Source: Geobacter sp.
GTDB lineage: Bacteria; Desulfobacterota; Desulfuromonadia; Geobacterales; Geobacteraceae
Direction: 5' to 3'
Assembly: GCA_003857395.1 (NCBI GenBank)
Contig: RPRC01000163.1
Span: forward strand, 1-14,732
DNA: 14,732 nucleotides
Shown here: piece after piece, positions 6,061 to 13,606 of the stretch
How positions within the stretch are numbered: position 1 is the first letter of the stretch
How the letters are laid out: the number at the start of each line of letters is the position of its first letter
Position numbers and translations under genes: made by a program
The notes under the pieces: model-generated
The model's database searches: none
Seen by the model: only the letters and a program-made list of their open reading frames with translations
Told to the model about the DNA's origin: nothing

Positions 6061-7326
6061 ATGAATGCAAAGAGTGATGATTTCAGGTATTTAGTGCGTC
6101 CATCACGATTGACAGGCGAAGTATCTATCAGTGGCGCTAAAAACAGTGTACTTCGACTCTTGGCGGCCTCATTACTAACGGCAGAAAGAGTCCATCTATA
6201 TAACTACCCAGAGAGCTTGCTGGACGCACAGGTGCATGTGCAAATGTTGCAAACGCTCGGAAAAACATGCACCTCTTCCAGCGGTGAAATCAAAATCGAT
6301 GAGTTAAGAGTACCTGAGTCGAAATTACAATGGGATGGGCGATCCATTCGCAACACACTCTTGATTTTAGGTGCACTAACAGCTCGTACAGGAGAGGGGC
6401 GTGTTCCTCTGCCAGGCGGATGTAACTTGGGAGAGCGGAAGTATGATTTGCATGAGATGCTTTTGAAACGTCTTGGAGCTGAAGTCTGGGAAGAAGAAGG
6501 CTATCTCTGCGCTCATGCTCCACAAGGATTGGTGGGTACTGATATCTATCTTCCTATCCGTTCCACAGGGGCAACCGAGAACGCAATTATTTGCGCTACC
6601 CTTGCCAAAGGGACCACTCGCGTGTGGAATCCTCACATCAGGCCTGAAATCTTGGATTTGGTTCGTTTCCTTTGTAGCATGGGGGCAAAAATCCAGGTAT
6701 TTGGGCAAGAGCATATCGAAATTACTGGTGTAGAGGCGTTGCGGGGTGCCAGCTATTATGTTTTGCCAGACAATATGGAGGCTCTTACCTGGTTGGTTGC
6801 TGCCATGATTACCGGGGGGGCGATAGAGATACATAATTTCCCTTACAAAGACCTAGAAGTTCCTCTTATCCACCTGCGAGAAAGTGGTGCTCGTTTTTTC
6901 CGTGGCGAAGGAAGCCTCATTGTTCGCGGGGGTCGGTGTTACCCTCTTGAAATTAGCACGGGACCCTATCCTGGCATAAACTCGGACATGCAACCTCTTC
7001 TCGCAGTTTACGGTGCTTTTGCAAAAGGTCAGAGCGTGATTGTCGACTTACGTTTCCCCGGAAGGTACGGTTATGCAGAGGAATTGGCGAAAATGGGAGT
7101 TAGTTATAAAGTTGAAGGTAATCTCCTTCGTATTGACGGTGGCAGCGTGCTCCATGGGGCGAATGTACGGGCACTTGATCTGCGCGCAGGGATAGCACTT
7201 ACTTTGGCAGGATTAGGCACGGATGGCGGAGAAACACTGATTCATGATGCTTGGCAGGTGGAACGTGGCTATAATATGTTCATTAAAAAAATGCAGCAGC
7301 TAGGTGGTGATGTCTCGTATGCATAA
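6061..7326 (+). CDS. MurA-type enolpyruvyl transferase paralogue
   Basis: This 421-residue protein belongs to the EPSP-synthase/MurA family, which transfers enolpyruvate from PEP to the 3-OH of UDP-GlcNAc. Residues equivalent to the E. coli catalytic set are visible: K27-N28 (SGAKNSV, for K22/N23), R97 (R91), C121 in LPGGCNLGER (C115, the PEP-binding cysteine), R126 (R120), D309 in INSDMQ (D305), R375 in LDLRAG (R371) and R402 in VERGY (R397). It is therefore probably active. Uridine-pocket residues differ: R-P-V-D becomes RKYD, and K160/V161/V163 align with I166/R167/T169. This suggests a changed donor sugar or nucleotide. ATG 6061 is preferred over the in-frame TTG 6043 because alignment starts at FRYLVRPSRLTGEV and GGGGCGG lies just upstream. 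It overlaps the MurB-like gene. It is probably dedicated to surface glycan precursors rather than peptidoglycan. Confidence 0.9.
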   Translation: MNAKSDDFRYLVRPSRLTGEVSISGAKNSVLRLLAASLLTAERVHLYNYPESLLDAQVHVQMLQTLGKTCTSSSGEIKIDELRVPESKLQWDGRSIRNTLLILGALTARTGEGRVPLPGGCNLGERKYDLHEMLLKRLGAEVWEEEGYLCAHAPQGLVGTDIYLPIRSTGATENAIICATLAKGTTRVWNPHIRPEILDLVRFLCSMGAKIQVFGQEHIEITGVEALRGASYYVLPDNMEALTWLVAAMITGGAIEIHNFPYKDLEVPLIHLRESGARFFRGEGSLIVRGGRCYPLEISTGPYPGINSDMQPLLAVYGAFAKGQSVIVDLRFPGRYGYAEELAKMGVSYKVEGNLLRIDGGSVLHGANVRALDLRAGIALTLAGLGTDGGETLIHDAWQVERGYNMFIKKMQQLGGDVSYA

Positions 7327-8266
7327 GGCGTTACGTGAGTTTGCACTTCTTGATATAGGGAGAATAAAATTCAATGCTCCCTTGCGAGATCATTCTCGAT
7401 GGCGAATTGGAGGGTCTGCCGACCTGCTGGTTGAGCCTGGGAGTATCCTGCAAGTTCAGACTTTGAGGCGGGCACTTCGTGACTTTGGAATACCCCACGT
7501 AATCATCGGCGACGGAAGCAATCTTTTGTTCGATGATAAAGGCGTACATGGCGTTGTAATTAAAATAGGTCGAGCGCTCTCCCGTTTTTCAGTTTCTGAT
7601 GGGTTCATTGACGCCGAGGCAGGAGTATTTGTTCCCCGATTGATACGAATTTCCGGGAGATATGGATTGAGTGGCCTAGAGCACACCATTGGCATCCCTG
7701 GAACTCTTGGTGGGCTGATCCTTATGAATGGCGGCAGCATGCAAAAGGGAATCGGTAGTAACGTTGAGCAAGTAAAAGCTGTAAATCAAAAAGGTGAACT
7801 TGTTGAATATAACCAGGATGCCTGTAGATTTGCCTACCGCGAGTCAGCCTTGCAGAAAGCTGATGTGATAATCGTTGCGGCCCGACTTCGTTGTACCTTA
7901 CGTGATCCGCATACTGTCAAGAGGGAGATGCTGCAGATACTGCGTTCACGAAGGGCGAAGTTTCCGCTTAAGCAGCCAAACTGTGGTTCTGTCTTTATCA
8001 GCGACCCGGCTATGTATGATACCATTGGTCCGCCAGGGAAGGTGATTGAAGAATGCTGCTTGAAAGGGTTTCGCATTGGTGACGCCATGATTCCTAATAT
8101 ACATGCTAATTTTATTGTTAATCTTGGCAGTGCTACATCCGCAGATGTTCTTCAGATTATTCGTACAGTGCGAACTAAAGTCAATTTCCATACTGGATAC
8201 TGGTTGAGATGTGAAGTTCGCTATGTAACCCCTGATTGTCAGGTGGTTCCAGCTCATACTATCTAA
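7319..8266 (+). CDS. MurB-type FAD enolpyruvyl-sugar reductase paralogue
   Basis: This 315-residue flavoprotein is of the UDP-N-acetylenolpyruvoylglucosamine reductase family, using NADPH to turn the enolpyruvyl ether into a D-lactyl ether. Visible motifs are RIGGSADLLVEP (29-40), FAD-binding IGDGSNLLF (63-71), GLSGLEHTIGIPGTLGGLILMNGG (116-139), YRES with R174, NCGS with S224 (the proton donor) and CEVRY with E299. Compactness and the YRES motif suit the short type II MurB form. The usual GSVFKNP is GSVFISDP, so the lysine is missing, another sign of divergence from the housekeeping enzyme. ATG 7319 is eight bases before the end of the MurA-like stop; ATG 7310 and GTG 7304 are alternatives. 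AGGTGGT at 7302-7308 best fits 7319. The overlap implies coupled translation with the MurA paralogue. Confidence 0.9.
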   Translation: MHKALREFALLDIGRIKFNAPLRDHSRWRIGGSADLLVEPGSILQVQTLRRALRDFGIPHVIIGDGSNLLFDDKGVHGVVIKIGRALSRFSVSDGFIDAEAGVFVPRLIRISGRYGLSGLEHTIGIPGTLGGLILMNGGSMQKGIGSNVEQVKAVNQKGELVEYNQDACRFAYRESALQKADVIIVAARLRCTLRDPHTVKREMLQILRSRRAKFPLKQPNCGSVFISDPAMYDTIGPPGKVIEECCLKGFRIGDAMIPNIHANFIVNLGSATSADVLQIIRTVRTKVNFHTGYWLRCEVRYVTPDCQVVPAHTI

Positions 8267-8279
8267 GACGGGAACTCCT

Positions 8280-8822
8280 ATGGTATGTAAAACTTTTAGA
8301 GATTGTTTTTGTATTGATTTTCGAGGATATCTGCCAAACATTACACCATGGGGTGCCTTTCTGTTAAGTTTTAGCGAGTCACGCGTATTAGCCGTTATTC
8401 TTATGCGGCTTTCTCAGTTTTTTTACCAGAAAAGGGGGCTTTGGCGTCTATCTCCACTGATAAAGAGGCTGAATGAATTTTTAACAGGGTTTGAATGTCA
8501 TTTAGGCGCAACAATAGGTGAGAGGTTATTTGTCGCTCATACCCAAAACCTGGTTATTGGGGAAGGCGTAATAATCGGAAATAATGTAACTATTTATAAT
8601 GGTGTAACGCTAGGGGCTAGTTCGCGTGGCATTGGTACATCAGTGAATAAACGTTATCCAATAGTTGGAGATGAAGTGATTATATATACCGGTGCTAAAA
8701 TATTGGGATACGTCCATATTGGGGCAGGTGCCACAGTCGGTGCAAATGCAGTTGTGTTGAAGGATATTCCTGCTGGTTGCGTCGCAGTTGGAGTTCCTGC
8801 CAAAATTATTCTGCCACATTAA
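8280..8822 (+). CDS. Serine-acetyltransferase-type hexapeptide O-acetyltransferase
   Basis: This 180-residue left-handed beta-helix acyltransferase resembles the CysE/WcaB branch. A helical N-terminal segment (1-70) precedes hexapeptide turns from about residue 75: ECHLGATIGERLFVAHTQ with the catalytic-type H87, VIGEGVIIGNNVTIYNGVTLGASS, VGDEVIIYTGAKILGYVHIGAGATVGANAVV and PAGCVAVGVPAKII. It is shorter than true CysE, which is about 270 residues, and shares the compact size of polysaccharide-cluster acetyltransferases. It would most likely acetylate a sugar or a lipid-linked intermediate using acetyl-CoA. The start is ATG 8280, 13 bases after the MurB-like stop, with GGGA near 8270-8273. It follows the MurA/MurB pair closely, so it may act on the same sugar; that link is inferred from position only. 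Confidence 0.85.
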   Translation: MVCKTFRDCFCIDFRGYLPNITPWGAFLLSFSESRVLAVILMRLSQFFYQKRGLWRLSPLIKRLNEFLTGFECHLGATIGERLFVAHTQNLVIGEGVIIGNNVTIYNGVTLGASSRGIGTSVNKRYPIVGDEVIIYTGAKILGYVHIGAGATVGANAVVLKDIPAGCVAVGVPAKIILPH

Positions 8823-8866
8823 TCCAAACAGACATTGCATTGAACTTTTAGATGTATTGAGCCGCT

Positions 8867-10162
8867 ATGACTTTTTTGAAAAAATCAATCTCAACATTTG
8901 CGACAAGTGTTGGGTTAATGGTAGTTGGAATGGCCTCCGGGATCATTGCTGCTCGCGTCCTCGGCCCTGAACTGAAAGGGCAAGCTGCTCTTCTTACTAC
9001 AATTACTGAGTTTCTCTTCATGGGAGGGAGTTTGGGGCTCGGCTCTGCCTTTTCTTTCCATATTGCCAAGCAACATTATCCTTCCCGCCATATACTCTCC
9101 TGCGCTCTTTTTAGCTCTGTACTGTTAGGTGGACTAGCAATTGGTGTTTTTTATCTCACCATGCCCTTACACCGCAAGGTATGGACAGGCATCCCTCAAG
9201 AGCTCATTTTTTTTGCAGCGCTGTTGGCGGTGCTATCAATTTATGCGAACTATCTTACTCGAATAGTGGTTGGTTATGGCCGTATCAATGCAATGAATGC
9301 AGGAGGTATTGCCAGTTCTCTAACCAATTTTGTTTCGATAGTTCTGCTGCTTCTGGTTTGTAACTTTGGCCTTAATGGGATGATGGGTTCCTTCTGGCTG
9401 GCTGCTCTAGCCCAATTGGCAGTGCTGTTATATGTCCTCCGGGATGATCTGCCCCTCTCTCGTTTCTGGACAAGTAGTCTGATGCGAAACAGCATCTCGT
9501 ATGGTGTTAAATCGCAGGCACTTCTTCTCATTAATTTTCTTAACTACCGTATTGACATTCTTTTTCTCAAGCATTTTACCGATGCGACTTCCGTAGGGTA
9601 TTATTCTCTTGCGGTGGGTATGGCAGAATTAATGTGGATGGTGCCGAATGCTGCTGTTGCGCCTCTTTTTAGCGGAATTGCTGCCTCGGAGGCAATTGAC
9701 CGTTCGCAAATCACTTTGCGCACGGTGCGGTGGTCGATGATTTTTCTCTGTATCCTTGCCATTGGTGGTTTTTTATTTGGAAAGCTATTTATACGTTTTC
9801 TCTATGGCGCTGACTATTTGCCGTCGTTCATGCCTTTCCTGTGGCTGTTACCGGGAATTTGTTTATTCCCGATTTTTAAACTATTAGCTATTGATCTGTC
9901 GGCACGGGGAAAGCCGGGTTTTGGGACTATTTCTTCAGCTGTAGCCCTTGTTGTTAATATTGTCGCCAATGTCTTTCTGATCCCACGCATGGGGGCCTCT
10001 GGAGCCGCGTTAGCATCGAGTATCTCATATGTTTGTATGTCGTTGTTATGCATGTTTTTCTTTCTTCAAGAGACGAAGTATCGCATCCGGCACATTTTTA
10101 TTATTGATCGTGAGGAATTGCAGTTTATCAAGAATGCTGTTTCACGTTATGTGTCATGGTAA
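8867..10162 (+). CDS. wzx: Polysaccharide flippase, Wzx/PST type
   Basis: This 431-residue polytopic inner-membrane protein belongs to the MOP superfamily and would flip undecaprenyl-linked repeat units to the periplasm. The N-terminus has the typical pattern STFATSVGLMVVGMASGIIAARVLGPELKGQAAL, with ARVLGPELKG at 29-38. Many hydrophobic segments follow, separated by short basic loops, consistent with about 12 helices. NFLNYRIDILFLKHFTDATSVGYYSLA marks the mid-protein segment typical of the family. The C-terminal half has LSARGKPGFGTISS, NIVANVFLIPRMGASGAALASSISYV, matching the polysaccharide biosynthesis C-terminal domain. The start is ATG 8867, with only a weak TTGAG upstream. The gene name is by function; sequence identity among Wzx proteins is too low to infer the sugar substrate. 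Confidence 0.9.
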   Translation: MTFLKKSISTFATSVGLMVVGMASGIIAARVLGPELKGQAALLTTITEFLFMGGSLGLGSAFSFHIAKQHYPSRHILSCALFSSVLLGGLAIGVFYLTMPLHRKVWTGIPQELIFFAALLAVLSIYANYLTRIVVGYGRINAMNAGGIASSLTNFVSIVLLLLVCNFGLNGMMGSFWLAALAQLAVLLYVLRDDLPLSRFWTSSLMRNSISYGVKSQALLLINFLNYRIDILFLKHFTDATSVGYYSLAVGMAELMWMVPNAAVAPLFSGIAASEAIDRSQITLRTVRWSMIFLCILAIGGFLFGKLFIRFLYGADYLPSFMPFLWLLPGICLFPIFKLLAIDLSARGKPGFGTISSAVALVVNIVANVFLIPRMGASGAALASSISYVCMSLLCMFFFLQETKYRIRHIFIIDREELQFIKNAVSRYVSW

Positions 10163-10219
10163 CTAATACCCGTAATGTGTCCGCTGCAATTTCCAGCCAA
10201 ATTAAGCTAAAGGATTTTT

Positions 10220-11539
10220 GTGGGTAAATTACTTCTTGCAATCATAATTTTTGGAACATGTTGTTATGCTGTTCTTCGACCATGGCTGGGTATCGTCGCG
10301 TATTATCTCTTGGCAATTCTTGGTCCGCAATATATTTGGTGGTGGGATTTTGAGGGGCTAAGAGTCTCATTCTTCATAGCAATTTGTACTATAGTCGGGG
10401 CGGTTTTCAAATTAATAATTAAAGAATTGGATTATTCATTTTTGAAAACGCACCTTAACTTATGGCTATTCATTCTCTGGCTGAGCATAGATATTTCCTA
10501 TTTTTTTGGACCGTATGTTGATCAATTTACTTCAACGGGTTTGCGGCCTGACCAGCTTTTTTCAATGACGAACAACATGTTTGGTTTTTACTTTTTGGCT
10601 GTTTTAATTGCAAATGATCTTAAAATCCTCAGATACTTGGGGTATGTTTTTGTGGCAGCAACACTCTATATGATCTATTGGGCAAACAACCAATATTTTA
10701 TCCAGAATTGGCACCAGTTTAATCAAGGACGTTTGACTGGACCGCGCGATGTATTAGGTGGCGCAATTTATGGTGATGAAAACGCTCTTGCAATGCTTTT
10801 CGTTACCGGTATTCCATTTCTATATTACTATGGAATTGAGCTTCAACAGCGTTGGCTGAAATATTTCATGTTATTTGTTGTGATTCTAGGTTGGCATGCG
10901 GTTTTTCTTACGGGATCACGAGGTGGCTTATTGGGTCTAGGTGTAATAACAGTTTTGATTGCGATAAAAAGTAAAAAATACCTTCTCGTGCCGGTAATGC
11001 TTATAACGCTTTTTGTAGCTTTCCAGTGGCAGGGCGGCGATACTATGAAGCAACGCAGCCAATACATTTCAGATTTTGAAGGGGAGCGTTCTGCGGAAGA
11101 TCGATTAACCGCCTGGAAAGGCGGCTTCAATATGGTTATGGCACATCCCTTTACCGGCGTTGGACTAGGTTCGTTTATAACCGCTCTACCTAAATACATC
11201 GATAGTAGAAACATGGTAGCTCATAATACGTTTGTTCAGTTTGTTGCGGAGTCTGGTGTCGCAGCAGGGCTTGGATATCTTGTGGTTGTTGGCATTTTTT
11301 TCTTTAATTCAAAGAACATCGGTGCATGGCTTAAGAATTGCCATGCCAACCAAATAACCCAATTAATCAGCAAACTCAACAACGCAAGTTCCGTATCTTT
11401 TGCAGGTTTAATTGCGTGTTCGCTTTTTTTGAGCCTCAACATGTATGAAATATTCTTATATCTTCTTGTTATTAATAATTCACTTATGACCATATGTCAT
11501 AAAAGCACTCTGGGAACTCTTGAAAATGACTCAAACTAA
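10220..11539 (+). CDS. O-antigen ligase / Wzy-type polymerase family membrane protein
   Basis: This 439-residue polytopic membrane protein carries an O-antigen ligase/polymerase (Wzy_C, PF04932-like) domain. Diagnostic features are VFLTGSRGGLLGLGVITVLIA (about 228-248), a soluble loop from about 270 with SAEDRLTAWKGGFNMVMAHPFTGVGLGSF (291-319), and AHNTFVQFVAESGVAAGLGYL (334-353). The RGG arginine and HNTFVQ histidine are the usual catalytic-type positions. It could polymerise repeat units or ligate them to an acceptor. The N-terminal YYLLAILGPQYIWWWDFEGLRVSF also recalls the exosortase-A-associated O-glycosylation ligase group, so that alternative is open. The GTG start has TAAAGGA at 10208-10214 with a five-base spacer. 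Its 3' end overlaps the next gene by 14 bases. Confidence 0.87.
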   Translation: MGKLLLAIIIFGTCCYAVLRPWLGIVAYYLLAILGPQYIWWWDFEGLRVSFFIAICTIVGAVFKLIIKELDYSFLKTHLNLWLFILWLSIDISYFFGPYVDQFTSTGLRPDQLFSMTNNMFGFYFLAVLIANDLKILRYLGYVFVAATLYMIYWANNQYFIQNWHQFNQGRLTGPRDVLGGAIYGDENALAMLFVTGIPFLYYYGIELQQRWLKYFMLFVVILGWHAVFLTGSRGGLLGLGVITVLIAIKSKKYLLVPVMLITLFVAFQWQGGDTMKQRSQYISDFEGERSAEDRLTAWKGGFNMVMAHPFTGVGLGSFITALPKYIDSRNMVAHNTFVQFVAESGVAAGLGYLVVVGIFFFNSKNIGAWLKNCHANQITQLISKLNNASSVSFAGLIACSLFLSLNMYEIFLYLLVINNSLMTICHKSTLGTLENDSN

Positions 11540-12941
11540 TGGACCCAATGCGATCATAAAAATATGTGTGGTTTTGTTTGTTGTCATTTATTACGTTTTT
11601 GGTAGCTCTGTGGCCGCACACTCCCAACCAAAGAAATACCCACATGACTCCGGCAAGTTACTTCTATCGACTGACTTTGTCTACCTTGGGGCTTTTCGTG
11701 TACCCACGGAAGATATGGGCGGTCCAAAATATCAGGGATTAGCTTATGGCGGTGCTGTTATTGCTTACAACAAAACAAATAAATCTTTGTTTATTGTAGG
11801 TCATGACCACAATCAACAGGTAGCCGAAATTAGCATACCTGCACCAATCAAAACCGCAAACTGTGCTGTAATGAATACGGCTCGTGTTTTACAAAATCTT
11901 GGAGATATAACTGAGGGTAATCGATGCCGGCTTAAAGTCGATCGTGCTGAAATCACTGATGATACTGTCAAAATTGGAGGCCTGGTTATCTACGGAGACA
12001 AGCTCATAGGTTCTTCTTTTGCGTATTACGATGCTGGTTTTCAAGCTGTTAAATCACATTTTATATCAGGAATGAATCTATCGAAAAAAAATGATTTTGC
12101 AGGCATGTTTGAAGTCGGAACTAAACCGGCGCCTGTTCCCCAAGCTGGCTTTGTCGCGGGATATATGGCTGTAATCCCGGAGGCTTGGCAACAGTATCTG
12201 GGGGGTAAGCTGTTGACCGGAATGAGTGCTATTTCCATTTTGTCCAGAACATCAGCAGGTCCGGCAGCATTTGCGTTTGATCCTGACTTGTTTGGAATCA
12301 TGGAACCGGTACCTGCTACAGCACTGTTGTACTATCCACCAGGTCATCAGACTATCGGGAATTATCATAGTTCGAAAACCCTCTATAACAAAGGATCGTC
12401 CCTTTCCGGAGTGTTTTTTCCTTCAGGTACAAGAAGCATTATCTTCACCGGCAGGCAGGGGCTGGGAACTGCATGTTATGGCCAAGGTACAAATATTCCG
12501 TCCGAGCATGGAAACAGACATGATTATCCCGCTCCTAAAAACACATGCATGGGGAGTGTTATGACTGATACAAGTAATCAGTGTTGTTACGACCCAGTCA
12601 ATCTGACAAAAGGTGGACACGCTTATCCTTACGTTGATTACGCGTGGGCGTACGATGCCTATGATTTGGTAAGGGTCAAGACTGGTGAAAGAATTGTTGA
12701 TAATCCATCACAGAACCTCGTTGATGGAGTATTATCTTCGTCAACCGAGACCTATAAACCTTGGCATATAAAACCTTATGCTACCTGGCAGTTTGATTTT
12801 CCGACAACTCAACAAGGGTATTCAATATCCAGTGGCGCAGCGTCTTATGATGAAATCAATAAGAGGCTATATTTAGTGCAAGTTCAAACAGATCAAAATA
12901 GACCTATCATTCATGTGTTTCAGGTAAATACTGGGCGATAG
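11526..12941 (+). CDS. Exported protein of unknown function, possible beta-propeller
   Basis: From ATG 11526 the protein has 471 residues; an in-frame TTG at 11520 is less likely. A signal peptide is visible: hydrophobic core IIKICVVLFVVIYYVFG (10-26), then SSVAAHSQ with a likely cleavage after A31. The mature part is rich in aromatic-glycine strands (FVYLGAFRVP, YQGLAYGGAVIAYN, SLFIVGHDHNQQVAEISIP, GAASYDEINKRLYLVQVQ), suggesting a beta-propeller or beta-sandwich. Cysteine-containing regions TACYGQGTNIPSEHG and NTCMGSV...NQCCYDP precede GGHAYPYVDYAWAYDAYDLVRVKTGE, suggesting disulfides in the periplasm. The motifs resemble a group of uncharacterised exported bacterial proteins. I know no established function for it. 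Its overlap with the polymerase gene suggests a role in polymer maturation, export or binding. Confidence 0.75.
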   Translation: MTQTNGPNAIIKICVVLFVVIYYVFGSSVAAHSQPKKYPHDSGKLLLSTDFVYLGAFRVPTEDMGGPKYQGLAYGGAVIAYNKTNKSLFIVGHDHNQQVAEISIPAPIKTANCAVMNTARVLQNLGDITEGNRCRLKVDRAEITDDTVKIGGLVIYGDKLIGSSFAYYDAGFQAVKSHFISGMNLSKKNDFAGMFEVGTKPAPVPQAGFVAGYMAVIPEAWQQYLGGKLLTGMSAISILSRTSAGPAAFAFDPDLFGIMEPVPATALLYYPPGHQTIGNYHSSKTLYNKGSSLSGVFFPSGTRSIIFTGRQGLGTACYGQGTNIPSEHGNRHDYPAPKNTCMGSVMTDTSNQCCYDPVNLTKGGHAYPYVDYAWAYDAYDLVRVKTGERIVDNPSQNLVDGVLSSSTETYKPWHIKPYATWQFDFPTTQQGYSISSGAASYDEINKRLYLVQVQTDQNRPIIHVFQVNTGR

Positions 12942-12991
12942 ATATGTTCTAATTCATTCAATATTTCAGCTGGATATGAAAACTGCAGACA

Positions 12992-13606
12992 ATGAGACAA
13001 TTTCTTAAAAAACTATTACAGGGACTTTCTTTTGTTATGGTTCTTCCCTTGTATTCACTGCTTATTGCAAGCGAATACATCGTGAAGTCCGACCAACCGT
13101 TCCAGGGTTGCTCCCAGTTATTAAGTCTGTTCCCCGGCGTCCCGGGCAACTATCTCCGCCAGCAGTTTTATCGACTCACATTAGCTCAATGTTCGGATGA
13201 CTGCTGCATTGAATTTGGGACTCGATTCAGCCAGCGTGCTTCGGAACTGGGGCGACGGGTCTATATCGGGGCTAATTGCAGTATTGGCCTGTGCCGCATT
13301 GAGGATGATGTTCTGTTGGGCAGCAATGTGGATATCATCAGCGGGAAAAATCAGCACTTTTTTGACCGCTTGGACATACCCATGCATGAGCAGGGGGGTA
13401 CGTTTGAAAAAATTGTGATAGGCGAAGACTGCTGGTTGGGCAACAGTTCGGTGGTCATGGCCCATGTCGGGCGGAAGAGTATCGTCGCAGCTGGGAGTGT
13501 CGTCACGAAAGATGTCCCGCCCTTCAGTATCGTCGGGGGCAATCCGGCAAAAGTGCTGAGAAGCCGTTTGCCGGAAGATGGCTGTGCGCAGGAGAATACA
13601 ATTTGA
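12992..13606 (+). CDS. Hexapeptide-repeat acyltransferase (LbetaH, maltose/WbbJ-like)
   Basis: This 204-residue protein has a short hydrophobic N-terminal segment (FVMVLPLYSLLIASEYIV, 14-31) that may anchor it peripherally. A left-handed beta-helix follows from about residue 75: EFGTRFSQRASELGRRVYIGANCSIGLCRIEDDVLLGSNVDIISGKNQHFF with probable catalytic H122, then EKIVIGEDCWLGNSSVVMAHVGRKSIVAAGSVVTKDVPPFSIVGGNPAKVLRSR. It would O-acetylate or otherwise acylate a sugar of the repeat unit or polymer using acyl-CoA. It belongs to a different branch from the serine-acetyltransferase-type enzyme at 8280, so the glycan may carry two modifications. The start ATG 12992 has no good Shine-Dalgarno site. 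The composition returns to GC-rich, resembling the left end. Its stop overlaps the next gene by four bases. Confidence 0.88.
   Translation: MRQFLKKLLQGLSFVMVLPLYSLLIASEYIVKSDQPFQGCSQLLSLFPGVPGNYLRQQFYRLTLAQCSDDCCIEFGTRFSQRASELGRRVYIGANCSIGLCRIEDDVLLGSNVDIISGKNQHFFDRLDIPMHEQGGTFEKIVIGEDCWLGNSSVVMAHVGRKSIVAAGSVVTKDVPPFSIVGGNPAKVLRSRLPEDGCAQENTI

Noticed and set aside
6814..6820. Run of seven G in the MurA-like gene as a phase-variation tract
   Set aside because: The run is short and the frame is intact; without strain comparison it is likely an ordinary GGG GGG GCG codon series.
6061..8266. The pair as the housekeeping peptidoglycan murA/murB
   Set aside because: It lies in a glycosyltransferase/Wzx/Wzy locus and carries substitutions in substrate-binding regions; this stays open until the rest of the genome is checked.
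12975..13007. Short frame ATG AAA ACT ... TAA before the acyltransferase as a leader peptide
   Set aside because: It is ten codons long, has no clear ribosome binding site or attenuator structure, and mostly overlaps the next gene.
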